From contig JAGHQL010000027.1 of assembly GCA_020080175.1 (NCBI GenBank), positions 62,001 to 126,000 on the forward strand: 64,000 nt of DNA. Reading direction: 5' to 3'. Position numbers and translations under genes: made by a program. Of the stretch, positions 13,980-25,707 are shown in pieces. The notes beneath the pieces were generated by a model. It saw only the letters and a program-made list of their open reading frames with translations, did not search any database and had not been told where the DNA came from. This DNA is from Glutinoglossum americanum. Its lineage: Eukaryota; Ascomycota; Geoglossomycetes; Geoglossales; Geoglossaceae. The stretch's first letter is position 1. Every line of letters starts with the position of its first letter.

Positions 13980-16900
13980 TAGAAATATTTCTCGCGAATT
14001 TTCCTTCAACTTTTTGAGAACGTGCATTTTTTGGCGGTCGGAGTAAAGTCTCGGCGTTTTATTCAGATAATGGAGATGAGCAGACCGTTGTCTTTCAAAT
14101 TCCTGTTCTTTTTCCCTTTAGCGGCTGCGCGGAGATAGAGCTAGTTAGATATGAATATAGGGCGGCAAATCTGTGGATGGTCGAAAAGTTTCGGGTGCAA
14201 ATTCCTGTTGTCTGATGTCTACTCTTGGCGTGCCCTTATTTGCAGTGACTCGGTATCTACGGATCGGGCGTTCCCTTCCCTTTGACTAACCGAAGCTGCA
14301 CGAAACCGTGACAAAACCCCCTTGCCACGTAATATATCTCTCCCCGTGTATAAGTACATCATGTACATGTACAAATATAGTATGGGGTCAAAGTCTCAAT
14401 ACATCTCGCGTAAGCATGTTAAGACTTATGACCTGGCACACGTGTGTACTGTACCTGCCTGTACCTACGATTAGCGAAGGTTCCATTAGTCCGCCATACC
14501 GCCTTCCTAAAACCGGCGACCGCTAGCGATCCCTAATATTGGTCATCTTGATTTGATAGCAGGCGGTCTTCGATATGCTTCAAAGGCATCTTGCAGCCAT
14601 AGAATCTGTTGTTTCGTGGGAAGATGATGGCATGGTAGATGCTCCTTTGGTCGAGAGTTCGTCGCCCGCCCTGGGGGTGGGCTCTTGATCTCCTCGTGCC
14701 CCTCAGAGCTGCCTTCAATGTTGGCCGTGAACGCCTCAAGCTCGATCACTTCCTCGTACAGTCGAATTCTAGGGGGAGATGCATTGAAAATAGTCTCGGA
14801 AGAACTCCATGCCGCACGGATGAGATTTCCTTTGCCGTCGGTATCTAGCCGTAAGACTGAAATTGACCAGAGGGCCTGCTGGCGGGATGCCCCCGGAGGA
14901 TTGAATCGACCGTGCGAACAAACCCGTGATCTCGGAGTACGGTTTTTAGTGCGTTCAAATTCCAGGAAAGCTTCGACATAGATTTCGAAGCGTGACAAAT
15001 AACCCCGGGACCCTCGAGCATCTATACAATTGACTAAAAGGCATCTTTTTGACTCGAGCTACAACCTACGATGATTAGCTCTTAACTACGTCTATCTGTT
15101 TGACAAGCTGGGGGCAAAAATATACATCGATAACGAGCTTCAAGGAACCCCTGAGCAAACAAAAGATCTGGTAAGATTGAGCAAATACATCAAACACTAA
15201 CGGAAATGGATTTAGTCAACTGAGGAAAGAGTACAGATCACTCTCTCGGTATACCTTCGAGGATATAAGGTATTTCTACAGTGCTTCGGGGTTACACACA
15301 AGGTTGACTCGTCGGATGTCTTCCTTCTGTAAGCCACTTTGCCGACAAGCGGAGACCTCTGTTCAGATTCCTTCTGCTACACTTTTGGCGTTATTATTGC
15401 GGTGGACTACGGAGGTCCGGTGCGTGTCTGGGTCGCCACTATGCTGATGCAGTGCCACATGTATTTATTGTCTTTTAGCATTGGGAACAGTGCGAAGTCA
15501 GACGTCCCCCAAGCTTTCTAGCTTATTACCCACGATCTAGACGGCCTCAAAAAGAAATGCCCCATCACAATTTCACTGCGGTCAATGTCGTTGGCGGGTG
15601 GCAGAACGTACTAGCCCTGGGACCCCCTATCAAATAAGGGGGACCCCAGCTGTGGGCCTGGCGACTAACGAAGCAAGTTCCCCACGTGTGGTGAAGACCT
15701 TGCGTATCATGCTGACGGCTTTTACGGTTAGAAACTTCGATACTGACCGCTCAAGAAGGTTATGAACGCAGTCCTTGCGCCGTAGTCACCATTCTGGCGG
15801 AGATATACGTTCGAAGGGAGGACGTTAATTTGTACCCTGCCCTCCAAGACTTAGAAGTGGAGACTTTGGTAATAGTTCGAGTTGATAGTTGTCGACTAAC
15901 TCAAAACGAAGTTATGCCTGGCCCTTACTTTCTGTCCTCAAAGGGTTTGCATCAAGTCTTACGATTATTTGAACACTCTCAGGAGGCCTTTTACTTCGGG
16001 CTCTACCAGGGGGAAGGGACGGCAGTAGAGTTGAAAATGTCGACTGGTCTGGTGTCTTAGAAGAATCTTCACCTTGAGCGAGTAAGTTTGTTTAGTATAT
16101 TTAAGTGCAAGTGCATTGATAAAATAACATTGACCAAATATGTTCGATTTTCTAGATACCTCGATGCGCCGGGCTTCTTCACCTGCGACATGAGAAAGCT
16201 TTCTCTTATTAGCAGATCGTAGATTCAACGTACTTAGCCAGCTTCTAGATTCATCTTGCCTGAGGGTGTATTCCTTGTTTCCTAAGGTCCATTTAAGTAG
16301 CAGGACTAATTGCCACAGATACCTTCCACTATAATTTACGCGCCTTCGTCTTTCCCACATATAAACACGCAAGTTGTCGAGATGGTCGAGAACTTCATCA
16401 GCTATATGGAGAGGTATTTAGGGGTTGAGAAAAAGATAGCAGACCTAGACGACGCTTGGGGATGCCATCATGGCGGCTCTGAGCCCCAGTTCGAGTCTGT
16501 GCGCAATGTCTATGGAAATCTGACAATCCTAAATGTTGTACTCGACACTTAACTCATTCACAGGTTTCTGCACTCCTACACTTGATTGGATTAGGAGAGG
16601 CTACCCGAGATTTCGTCGACGAGCATCGTACTAGAACCAGGAAGAAGCCATATCTTGACAGAGTGGACGCTGCTAGGACGTACGTCCTTGGCTAATTCGA
16701 TCGCTGCAAAATCCCCAACAGAAACCTCCACTATTGAGCATCAGTGAGCTCACTGAGCTCATTACTCACCGGGAGAGAATAAATGCTCTCCGCAGCTGAC
16801 GGGAATTCGCAAAATGGCTTTCAGAGCAGAGACTTCAGAGTGATACTCACAGGTCTCTCAGTGGCATCATGGTCTAGCCGTTCAGCCCACAAGAGCCCCA

Positions 16901-18015
16901 ATACTAGGATAACTACTCTCCATATATTGCGCAATATGTGAGATCCGCCCGCGTTGTTCTAAAGTTTCTACAGAGTGTCCGCACGCGTGAATTGGGACTG
17001 GGATGTTGACTCCGTAGCCCCTCTCGCTGGCTTGCCTCATGTCACTCTTCCAGGCGGGCTTCTATAAGTCACAATTGTGCTGATTGGTCTTTCACCAGTC
17101 AGAGAATATTAGTATTGTTCACCTATTACACATGCGGATGAGTACTTGCCTGTTTCTGTGGCCGTCGTATCATCCAAGGGTTCGTTGTCCGCCTTTGGAA
17201 GAGTAAATGACGCAAGGAAACACACAAAATTGGTGGATTCAAGGAATATTTTACGGCCTGTCTATCCTATCCTGTTCCTACGAGTTTTGGGTCTCCGTTT
17301 GAACCAAGGAAGGTCACCGTTGTCACAAAATTAATTCTTTACTATCTATATCACCCCTCTTAGAGTTTCGATCGTGACACTGTCGTTGTTCTAGGATTGA
17401 ATGATAACGTCAATTCTCTTAGAAGCGTCAGCCAGAGTCGACAAAAATGTGCATTAAACACTGGACGTTTTGAAAGTGCCTCGAAATGTGATGCATGTGG
17501 CTCCAAAATCACCTTGATTACGACTCCTCACACTTGGGTGTTTATTGTATGGAATGAGTACCACTCCGCATTGTATGTATATACATACATGTACATGTAC
17601 ATGAGAATCAGCATCACCAATTCCCTATGCCGATTCTGTCGCTATAGTACAAGACGTAGAAGGTGCTTGAAAAGCTTATCCTCATCTTGGTCATGACACA
17701 GACCGTCCCTATCATAATGCCGCGCGTAATCCCTAACTTTTATGTAAACGAGCCATTAGAAATAATAAGACAGGCCAAAATGGCAGTGATATAGCAACAC
17801 TAAGTGATTCCTTCTTATGCAAGGTGAAAAAAAAACCTAGAGGCGGGTAAAGGTAGAGTTTATAGATGCCGGATCGCGGGAACTGTATAGAAAATGCCTG
17901 CGGACTTCAGGGGTTTAAAGTCGGTAATGAAAAAAACGGACTGAAGAATGGGAGTAATGTCTGTTGGAAGAGAAATGACCAAATGAGCATGCGACTAGAA
18001 GCCCTATTTAAAGGC
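13980..18015. other. 4-kb gene-poor region
   Basis: No intact gene is visible. Open frames are short and overlap on both strands. Pieces at about 15100-16700 resemble a decayed amidase (listed separately). Short palindromic or simple-sequence motifs occur, such as tgtacatgtac near 14360 and 17590 and a 14-base palindrome at 16742-16755. Confidence 0.5.
15105..16693 (+). pseudogene. Relic of a fungal amidase gene
   Basis: The clearest part is 16382-16693. The frame FISYMERYLGVEKKIADLDD followed by WG matches the surface helix and linker that precede the last segment of fungal AmdS-type amidases, and after a small gap RDFVDEHRTRTRKKPYLDRV and RTYVLG match their typical end (family pattern: F...Y....GR.P..DP..R...G). 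Weaker echoes occur upstream: LGAKIYIDNEL near 15110, a GRIPY-like area near 15620, and SSKGLHQVLRLFEHSQEAF near 15940. There is no continuous frame across the catalytic Lys/Ser/Ser part, so I call it a pseudogene. Limits are approximate and the upstream echoes are doubtful. Confidence 0.4.
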
Positions 18016-20219
18016 TCAAGGTATTGTTAGCGATAACCGCTTCTCGCCCCTCGGTGAAGAGATCCCCAACTCAAGAGCTGCAAGTGTGTTAGAACCATTG
18101 GAACAGGATTCATCACCCTCCTCTGCCTGAACCCCTTTAACGTTACTAGTATGGGCCTCACCACTTTTTCCACTCGCTGAGGCTTCTCTGCCGTCAGCTG
18201 GTCCAGCCCTAGAACTTTCGTCTAGCTTTGCGTCATCGCCGACGCAGATGATAGTCTTCGAAATCGACACCCGCTTCTTACTCGAATAAAAGGGATCGAC
18301 TTCCACCTTATCAGTTTCACACTCCTCCACCCCACGGGGTTCCATCTTGATAGGGCCATCGATTAATTTACTGGCCCCACTTCTTTCACCTTCTACCGGA
18401 GGACTTAGTGGAGAGTCTTTAGCATGCACAGTTATGGGCACCGAGACTGGCACTACGCCGCCTCCTATTCTCGCCCAAAACATTCGTTCCCTTAGTCTCA
18501 CACTTTCCTCCCAGGCGGCTTTCTCCCCCTCCTCCCCCTCAGTTCGCCAGTGGCCGTCTTTAACCATCCTCAAAAACCCAAGGAAGTCGCACGAAGCCCG
18601 AACACGGTTGAGGCAGTAAGCACATAGGGGATAACGGTGAACATTGTCGTTCTCGCTTGTCCGAAATCTGTGACGGCGGGCGTGATCGTCTCCTTTTCTG
18701 TTCTCTCCACAGAGCGAACATGCTGACAAATAGAGTTTTGACCTTGCCGGCATTGGTTCTACTACCAGGCTGCCTTCGCACATGGAACTTAAAACCGATC
18801 GCCTGGCTAGCCACGAGAGCCCGGGGGCAGTATCTAGACGAAGGGTTGGCTCGATGTCCTCTGCCAGGACGCGCTTGTAAAAGCGGGTTTCTTTGAGAGG
18901 GGTAATAGAGTAAGGGACATCCCTCGACGATGCGCTGCTCACGGTAGATGCAGGAGTAGTAGGGGTTGTTGATGGAGAAGAGGTAAGAGCACCAGTAGTC
19001 GATATAGAAGAGGATGAGCCGCTCGAGGAAAAAGGCCCGAAGGTACTTGAAGAAGTATTGTAGCTCAGGCCTCCAAGGCCCATGACATTCAGGCCCCCGT
19101 AAGAACCGCTCGAACCACGGCTTCCCGGTGATATATTTCGTGGCATTCGCATTAAAGAATTGAAGTCCTCATACGCTTGCAAATCTATTCGGAGAACAGG
19201 ATGTATCAGATATGAGAAACTCATCGGATACGAGGGTGTGATATCATCGGAACCAGAGGGGTTCGGAGATAAATGCAAGCCTTCGGGTATCTTGCCCAGC
19301 GACTCCTTACTCTCACGACTCCCCAATGCTGGCGTCGATGGCGTGGTTGATATTGTTGTATTGGCTTCCGATTCCTCTCGATCTATCGTCATTTGTTGCA
19401 TAACGGATTTAAGTTCAGCAAGCTGTTCTTGGTGGGAGATAAGCAGATTCTCTGTTTCTGCAAGTTGGGATCTGAGCTGTTCGTTTCTCCGTTCTATCGA
19501 GTCCCTTTCTACTCTCGCGGCGGAAACCATCTGCAAACCGTGAGAAAAAGTAACCCGCAGGAGTACGTTAAACAAACCTTATTAGCTTCCTCAAAAAGCG
19601 CTGTGGTAAGCGACTCCAGTTCCTGCTCAATGTTTCTCTTGTCTTTCTCGGCGACTCCGCGTTGTCTCCTCTCTTCTGCAAGTCTGCTCATCAATTGAGT
19701 TGCCTCGTCCTCAACATCTTTCTTCCTCACCAAAACACCCTGAGCTATCATATCCGCATGCACCTGGGCAGCTGCCTCTAACTGCCGGATGTGATCTTTT
19801 GATAACTCTAATTCATGCCGGGTTGCTGCGAGCGAGTCGTCGAGGCTTGTTTGATGATTTATTGCATTAATGAGCTTGTTGCTCAATGCAGCCACCTCGC
19901 TGCTCAGATCAGGGTGCTGTGATGGAGTTGTACTTCCACTTCTCGTTGGATTTGGGGTTACGCTTCGACTTCGAGGATCAGGTATAGTACTCATTAGATC
20001 GGCATCCGGGCCACGCAAACATTGAATACTAGGAGCTGCAGTAACTGCCGCCATCCTCGGGAGGGCTGATACCGAATTGGATTTCGTCACCGATTTCCGG
20101 ACTGATGAGGGCTTGGGCGTCGAGGAAAACGAGCGGAGTTGGGAAGAAGTATGTGACGGAGCCAGGCCACCGCCACCGTGGGTCCAGCCCTGAACGAACA
20201 GGTAGCTACAACGGGGCAT
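18016..20219 (-). CDS. sec2: SEC2-type guanine nucleotide exchange factor for the exocytic Rab
   Basis: Activates Sec4-type Rab on secretory vesicles. Exons complement(18016..19530, 19578..20219) give about 718 aa. Residues ~100-250 form the Sec2 coiled coil: LSNKLINAINHQTSLDD, then SRLAEERRQRGVAEKDKR, LTTALFEEANK and, across the intron, MVSAARVERDSIERRNEQL, ending in ELKSVMQQM. This heptad-rich segment is the exchange domain. The C-terminal half holds a conserved block DIEPTLRLDTAPGLSWL and a zinc-finger-like cysteine region (CSLCGE ... YPLCAYCLNRVRASCDF). The start at 20219 is a minimum: an upstream frame containing RFRVNRSISVGTLA ends at a good GTAAGT donor near 20285 and would splice to the CTACCTG exon, but I found no ATG for it. 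Confidence 0.88.
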
Positions 20220-21185
20220 GGAAATGGCAAGAATCAGTAAAAAAAATATGCCGAGAATAAACACCTCAACAACGAAACCGCGCATGCACTTACTCGGCCA
20301 GAGTGCCCACACTGATTGAGCGGTTCACTCGGAATCGCTCAGCCGCTTGGTGCAGTAGGTATTGAGTGTATCTGCTGTACGGGGTATTGCTAGTTTCCCT
20401 AGGTGTGTTGGAGAGAGGAAGGAAATGGGGATTTGAAGGAAGCGGTATTCAGTTCGCAAGCACGATGGCAAGACGAAGAAAACTAAGGCTAAAGTCGAAT
20501 GAGTTCATGCCTAACTGCGATGTAGAGGGCCACTCGGTTCGACAACACGAGACGTGGAGTTGAGAGTTGAGGTCCTTAGGCCAGATCCTTAGCCACGGGA
20601 CATGTTTTAGAGGCGAGTTTGGGCGGGCATTAGGATATGCACTTTGTAGCTGTACAACGTGACATGGATGTGAGGTGGATGGAGGGATACCGCAACGATG
20701 GAGAAGTGATCGCTTAAGACCTATCCAATCAACAGTGCGGGGCTCTCCGTTACTCTCAAATCTTGCAAAAAAGACGAACTGGCAACCGCAAGGCGCCGCC
20801 GCATTCACCAGTATGATGCATCACCACCAGCACTACACATTCCGTCGGAATCCGCCCCAATGAACAACCCACCTAAGGTGCAGCCGGCCAACGCCGTCTT
20901 AGTACATGTATTGCGTAGTCGATGCATCGGGCAAATTAACCCGAGCTTATCTATAACCAAAGTTCTAGGCGCTCGCCTAGCCGGGCACCTGAGGAAATGT
21001 TGGTCAGCGCACGTTACGGCATGCACTAGCCACACAAAGGCGAAATGGGTGCTGCGCCTCTCAAAATGCATCGCTTCTTGCCTCCTCCCCCACCAAATCC
21101 ACAAATACCCCACCGCTTGAAGCGTAGTGTCCTACCCTACTAACAAACACACTTACTGCGCCTAATCGTCCTGTATAATCTCGGC
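20220..21185. other. Divergent intergenic region between sec2 and pdcd5
   Basis: Just under 1 kb. The SEC2-proximal part (about 20285-20450) may contain a 5' exon of SEC2 as noted there. Frames around 20800-21120 exist on both strands but show no family character. Confidence 0.4.
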
Positions 21186-21793
21186 ATGGCGGATGCGGAT
21201 CTCGAACAGGTAGGTGAAGTGTTTATCTACCACCAAAACCGGGGCTCGTGAAGTTTACATGCACAGATCAGGAAGGCACGCCTAGCACAGCTCCAACAGC
21301 AGCAGAATAGTAGCAGTGGGGCTCATCCGCAGGATGACCAAAGGAAGTGAGCTCGGCGTCACCTACTCCAAGAACAATGAAGATGAAGTAGGATGAGATA
21401 AAAAGGCAATGCAATATATACTAACTTGTAGCAGTCAGCAAGAAGGTAACGAAGCTTCATAACGACCCTTCGAACGGCACAGATTGTAGGGCGGTACAAT
21501 GGCGCTAACTATCCCTTTGCCTACTAGCGGAAGCGCGGCAGTCAATCCTCAATCAGATCCTCGACCCTGAAGCCGCTGACCGTCTGGGCCGCATCCGGCT
21601 GGTTAAGGAGTCACGCGCTACTGACGTAGAGAACCGTCTAATAATGCTAGCGCGGTCGGGTCAACTACGTCAAAAGGTGACGGAGGTTCAACTGAAGGAG
21701 ATGCTGAATGCCGTGGCGGAGAAAAAGGAGGAGGAGAAGATTGTCATCAGTCGGAGAAAGGGCTGGGATGATGATGATCTATTGGATCTATAA
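21186..21793 (+). CDS. pdcd5: PDCD5/TFAR19 family protein (DUF122)
   Basis: Small conserved eukaryote/archaeal protein that binds the TRiC chaperonin and nucleic acid; its exact role in fungi is unsettled. Exons 21186..21209, 21267..21346, 21432..21445 and 21528..21793 give 127 aa. It starts MADADLEQIRKARLAQLQQQ, then a low-complexity Q/S patch, then the hallmark QSILNQILDPEAADRLGRI and RLVKESRATDVENRLIML, with QLRQKVTEVQLKEML and an acidic WDDDDLLDL end. The third exon is only 14 bases (11 if the downstream CAG is used), needed to keep the frame into AEARQSIL. Convergent with COQ4. Confidence 0.92.
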
Positions 21794-21866
21794 AGTACCA
21801 CCCGCCTCAGGCTAGGAGGCTTTCATTCAGAGTTATGGTTCGGTAGGGTTCTATGAACGTAATATG

Positions 21867-22810
21867 CTAGTCCAGCACCAGTTTACTCGCCACTGCTCTC
21901 TCCGCCTTCCTCCGCGCTCTAAGCATCTTCCTTGTCGCCCTCAGATCCACCGGCTTCTCAATTCCTAATTCGCTCCTCAAATCACCAACATCCCTCTCTA
22001 GCTCCTCCTCCCAATACACGTTGATTACCTCCTTCGCTCGTAGCCCATTCTCCAATGCCCAAGGTAAATACGTGGACCAAAATCTCCCTCTCTCATCAGC
22101 CTTCAGCCGAGTAACCGCAAACATGCTGAGTCCCGTCATTGGCAACAATGTGTTTGCAAACTCGAACGCTTTCAGTGCTATCTCTCCTTCAACCATGACT
22201 GGCAGACCTGTGAGAGCGTGATAGAAGTCGTGACACTCCCGGTATCGCTGCATGACGTATGCGCATTCTTCTTCGTCAATATACTTCACTGTATTACGCG
22301 AGTCGGGAGAAACTCCCTCACGGTCTAACCAGGCGGCGTACTCATGGCCAACGGTGTTAGCCGGGAGGGCTCGCAGGCGCTCAAGAGACATGGTAGTAGA
22401 TGTGATGCGAGGACGGTCACGCAAAATACGTCTGCCGGTGGGGTCAGAAAGCATTGCATCCCGCAGACGATAGATGAAGTATGGCGTTGCTGTCGCCTCA
22501 CCGAGCGCGGCTATCAGGTCTGAATGCGAGTAGGGTTAGCTATACCCATTTCTAATTAGAACAACGCAGAGAGAGAGAAAGCCTGCACACCTGCTCGTCT
22601 GGGATTTAGTAATGACATGACTGCTGACCCTGCGGCCAAGGCTGCTTTCTCGATAGTTGTGAGAGGGACATGTCCATCGTAATTTGGTGGCGGCCTATTC
22701 AAGATTGAAAAGGCTCTTGGGGTGACCAAGGACGGCACTGTCCAGGGCAACTGCTGTATCTGTTGCGCATGCTTTAGGCATAAAACCGATCGCTTTAGGG
22801 TTACAGCCAT
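21867..22810 (-). CDS. coq4: COQ4, ubiquinone biosynthesis complex protein
   Basis: Organises the coenzyme Q synthesis complex on the matrix face of the inner mitochondrial membrane. Exons complement(21867..22519, 22591..22810) give 290 aa from the ATG of [10 protein letters not shown]. The N-terminal ~40 residues are Arg/Ser/Leu-rich without acids, consistent with a mitochondrial targeting sequence. Then [52 protein letters not shown] and the metal-binding signature [14 protein letters not shown] (HDxxH type), followed by WALENG and the [13 protein letters not shown] region. Length matches family. Confidence 0.95.
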
Positions 22811-23060
22811 CAATCCGTATCCAGTGGTGGGAGGGGCTTCTAGAATTTCGCTTCGAATCCAGAGATGACAACTTCACACTAAACCCACTGGATGTCGAAT
22901 TATGGCAGGGGTAATTTCTATTGGTTTGATTCTATCTAATGTCCCTTGATTCACCTATGGTGGCATTTTATTTGCACCGGCACTGAGAAGAGGCAAACAT
23001 TACGCCTCAGCAACAAACCTTTCATGTGTTTCCGACGAGGTTTCTGAAGGAAATTTCCCA

Positions 23061-24287
23061 TCAGATTCCGTGATCAGCTTCTTGAAAAGCAACATAGTCT
23101 TCCCTTTGCCTATACAGCAGCTGTTGCTTCCCTTTAGCCATCTGTATAACCATAGTATTCATGCCACACTCTAGGCCTAACTCTCTAGCTCTCTTTGTGA
23201 TATAGCCATTGATGTAATCGATTTCTGTCTCTCGCCCCGCTCTCGCAAGCCGCAGCATCGGGCTTATATTCTGTGATGTTGTACTCGCTACAGCAAGTAC
23301 TAGCTGCCTCAGACGACCGGGAGAGAAACGTTTGTGGATATGCGGTAGGTCTCGGAGCTCTGGGAGAGATCTCAAGATTAGGGAGACTTCGGAAATGAGA
23401 AGATCCATGACATTGCTGATTGCAAAGTTATGGAGAAGATCGCCGTTATGACAATTGAAAAGCAATGTGAGAGGATTGATAATCGCATCGACTGCAAGCC
23501 TTTCCAACTGCAACTGCTTCAAGACCGCTTCCGGGAAGCCTACCGCTGCAAGGACAGGAATGCGTGTGAGTGTGCTCATAAGATATCGAGAAGTCGGCGC
23601 CCAATATCCTGTGGGGGGCCCCTTCGATAACATACATAACGCAGTAGTACCAAACCCAGTATGGAAAGCTTGGAAGCCGCCAAGCGGAAAAACCACATGG
23701 GTAGAAACACCAAGCATGTAATTGGGCCGAGTTTCTGGATCCGGAAACAGCTTCTCATTGATCTCTTCTAGCAAACCCATCCCAGTTTGAATCAGAAGAA
23801 TTGTAGACTCAGGGCGTAGGCGATCCTTCACTGCCTTGATGGCGGGTATGGTCGCGTGAGCATTGGTAGTGACGACGAGATGGTGGATGATTCTATTGTT
23901 TGGCGTTTGTTGTAGCGCCGTACTGCTGACGAGCTCGGTCTCATATCCTCTCCTCGCATGCTTATTTGTACCAGTCTTGATTACGATTTTCTGCCCTCGC
24001 TGTGTCCAAAGGTCAACCAGATCCGGTCTGTGGAAGACCAGTGTCACCGGTGGAGAGCTTGGTATTCCCTTCAAAGAGTGCGCAATCAGTTTTCCAATAC
24101 CGCCGAGACCGAGAACATGGATTCGTGTTGAAGCGATGCTTTCCTGTCCATCGCAAATTTCTCGGCCCTGATTGTGAGCTTGTGTGTGATTGGCAGCGCA
24201 GGTTGAAAACAGAAAGGTTTTCAGCTTCCATAGTGTAATCAAGGAATTTCTGTTGTCGAGGGTATGTGACGAAATCAACCGCAGCAT
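23061..24287 (-). CDS. pan5: Ketopantoate reductase (2-dehydropantoate 2-reductase)
   Basis: Reduces ketopantoate to pantoate with NADPH in pantothenate/CoA synthesis. Single exon of 408 aa. The Rossmann motif RIHVLGLGGIGKLIAHSL starts near residue 55, then LVFHRPDLVDLW, LLIQTGMGLLEEI, the substrate-binding segment LAVDAIINPLTLLFNCHNGD with the conserved Lys/Asn region, and a C-terminal helical domain ending DYINGYITKRARELGLEC and NTMV. The first ~50 residues (MLRLISSHTLDNRN...) are basic/Ser-rich and may be a targeting leader or an over-long start; no closer ATG precedes the Rossmann fold. Divergent from LRP1 by 216 bases. Confidence 0.9.
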   Translation of the reverse strand: MLRLISSHTLDNRNSLITLWKLKTFLFSTCAANHTQAHNQGREICDGQESIASTRIHVLGLGGIGKLIAHSLKGIPSSPPVTLVFHRPDLVDLWTQRGQKIVIKTGTNKHARRGYETELVSSTALQQTPNNRIIHHLVVTTNAHATIPAIKAVKDRLRPESTILLIQTGMGLLEEINEKLFPDPETRPNYMLGVSTHVVFPLGGFQAFHTGFGTTALCMLSKGPPTGYWAPTSRYLMSTLTRIPVLAAVGFPEAVLKQLQLERLAVDAIINPLTLLFNCHNGDLLHNFAISNVMDLLISEVSLILRSLPELRDLPHIHKRFSPGRLRQLVLAVASTTSQNISPMLRLARAGRETEIDYINGYITKRARELGLECGMNTMVIQMAKGKQQLLYRQREDYVAFQEADHGI

Positions 24288-24503
24288 TTGCTACACCGCC
24301 CGCAAGAAGCGGAAGCTAGGGAGAGTTAGAATGTTGGCTGGTGTAGCGAGTAAAGAATTGAAAGCTTCCAAAAAGTTTCGAAAGGATGCATTGCGGGGTA
24401 TGATCGCATGGAGCGCCGTAGCAAGAGCCGCATTGATTCGCGTGCGTCAGTAACCCTTATGGGATTCCGGATCGTTTTGGTGGTACACATGTAATTCCGA
24501 ACC

Positions 24504-25433
24504 ATGGATACTACTAATTTATCTCCGCTATTAGATCAGCTAGAAGTTCAGATTGATGATCTCCGGGATGCACTCGAACCCCTATTGGCGACTGCTCTCT
24601 CGCATAACGCTGCAAAACTTCCTTTGCTCGACAAAGCAAAACTTTACGTCCTAGTTACCTACGCGATCGAGTCTTTACTCTTTTGTACGTACGATGCCTC
24701 CCCCGGATAATCCATATAGGTCTGACCCAGCCCGCAGCCATACTCAGACTCGACGGCATAAATTCAAGAGAACACCCGGTTTTCAGGGAGTTGGCAAGAG
24801 TGAAGCAATACTTCGAGAAGATTAAGGATGCAGAGCTATCAGGGACCAAAAGGGATAATTTATGTCTCGATAAAGAGGCGGCGAATAGATTCATCAAGCA
24901 TGCCTTGGTATGTATACCAACAATTATACCTACAAACCCCTAATCATTAGCCTTTGTAGGCTGGAAATGAGAAGCACGATCTCAAGCGTGCCGAGCAACA
25001 AGCCAAGGAGAGAGCAAAAGCGCATATTAAATTTGAACAGCTTTCCCGGAAGCGAAAGGCAGTGGATGGCGAAAGAACTTCCTCTGAAAGCTCAGGGTCT
25101 GGTGAACGACCTGTTACCACGCAGGATAAGTCACAAATAGTTGACACCGATCAGACGAAAGGGAAGCGAAAGAGAAGAGGCCCATCCACCCAGGGGCCCA
25201 GGAGAGTGGAAGAAGGCGAGGAAGTGGGAAACGGCAATATGATTTTGGATAGGAATCGGGATCCACCACCCACCTCGACTGAAGGAAACCGACCACTATC
25301 AGAGCACAGCGTAGATGTCCGTGCTCCCAGGAAGGAGCATTTATCACACAAAGGGGGCACGGCCAGTGAAGAAATGCAGGAAAGGACTCAGAAGAACAAG
25401 GCTAAGACCAACAGCAGGAGAAAAGCTAGGTAG
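24504..25433 (+). CDS. lrp1: LRP1/RRP47 (C1D family), nuclear exosome cofactor
   Basis: Partner of Rrp6 in nuclear RNA 3' processing. Exons 24504..24684, 24738..24907 and 24960..25433 give 274 aa. The Sas10/C1D core is residues 1-120: LLDQLEVQIDDLRDALEPLL, KLPLLDKAKLYVLVTYAIES, LRLDGINSREHPVFRELARV and KQYFEKIKDAE. The C-terminal half is basic and disordered (KGKRKRRGPS, ending NSRRKAR), as in other fungal members, and probably binds RNA. Splice joins restore SLLFSILRLDG and KHALAGNEKHD without a frame slip. Confidence 0.93.
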
Positions 25434-25707
25434 CAGCGCTGGGGAGTATCTCAGACACAACCATACTCGAAGCCCTTGTGTTGGTCCCTTTAAGCAGAAA
25501 TAAACGATTGATTGGGACTAGATATAAACACAGCATCTGCTTAAAAAAAATACATTGATATCCAAGTATTGCTTTTTTATCGGTTCCTGCATTTGCTTGG
25601 CGAAAGGTCTTGGCACTCCGGTAATATAAATGAGCCTTTTGCCATTCCTCTCCCAGACTCCTTTCTATCTCCAACCACAAACCAAAAGCAACGCCCAACG
25701 TATCACA

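Noticed and set aside
14543-14998. 151-codon - strand frame in the gene desert
   Set aside because: No recognisable motif, no splice or start support, overlapping + frames of similar length; chance is more likely.
15965-16372. 135-codon - strand frame
   Set aside because: Overlaps the amidase relic on the other strand and has no family resemblance.
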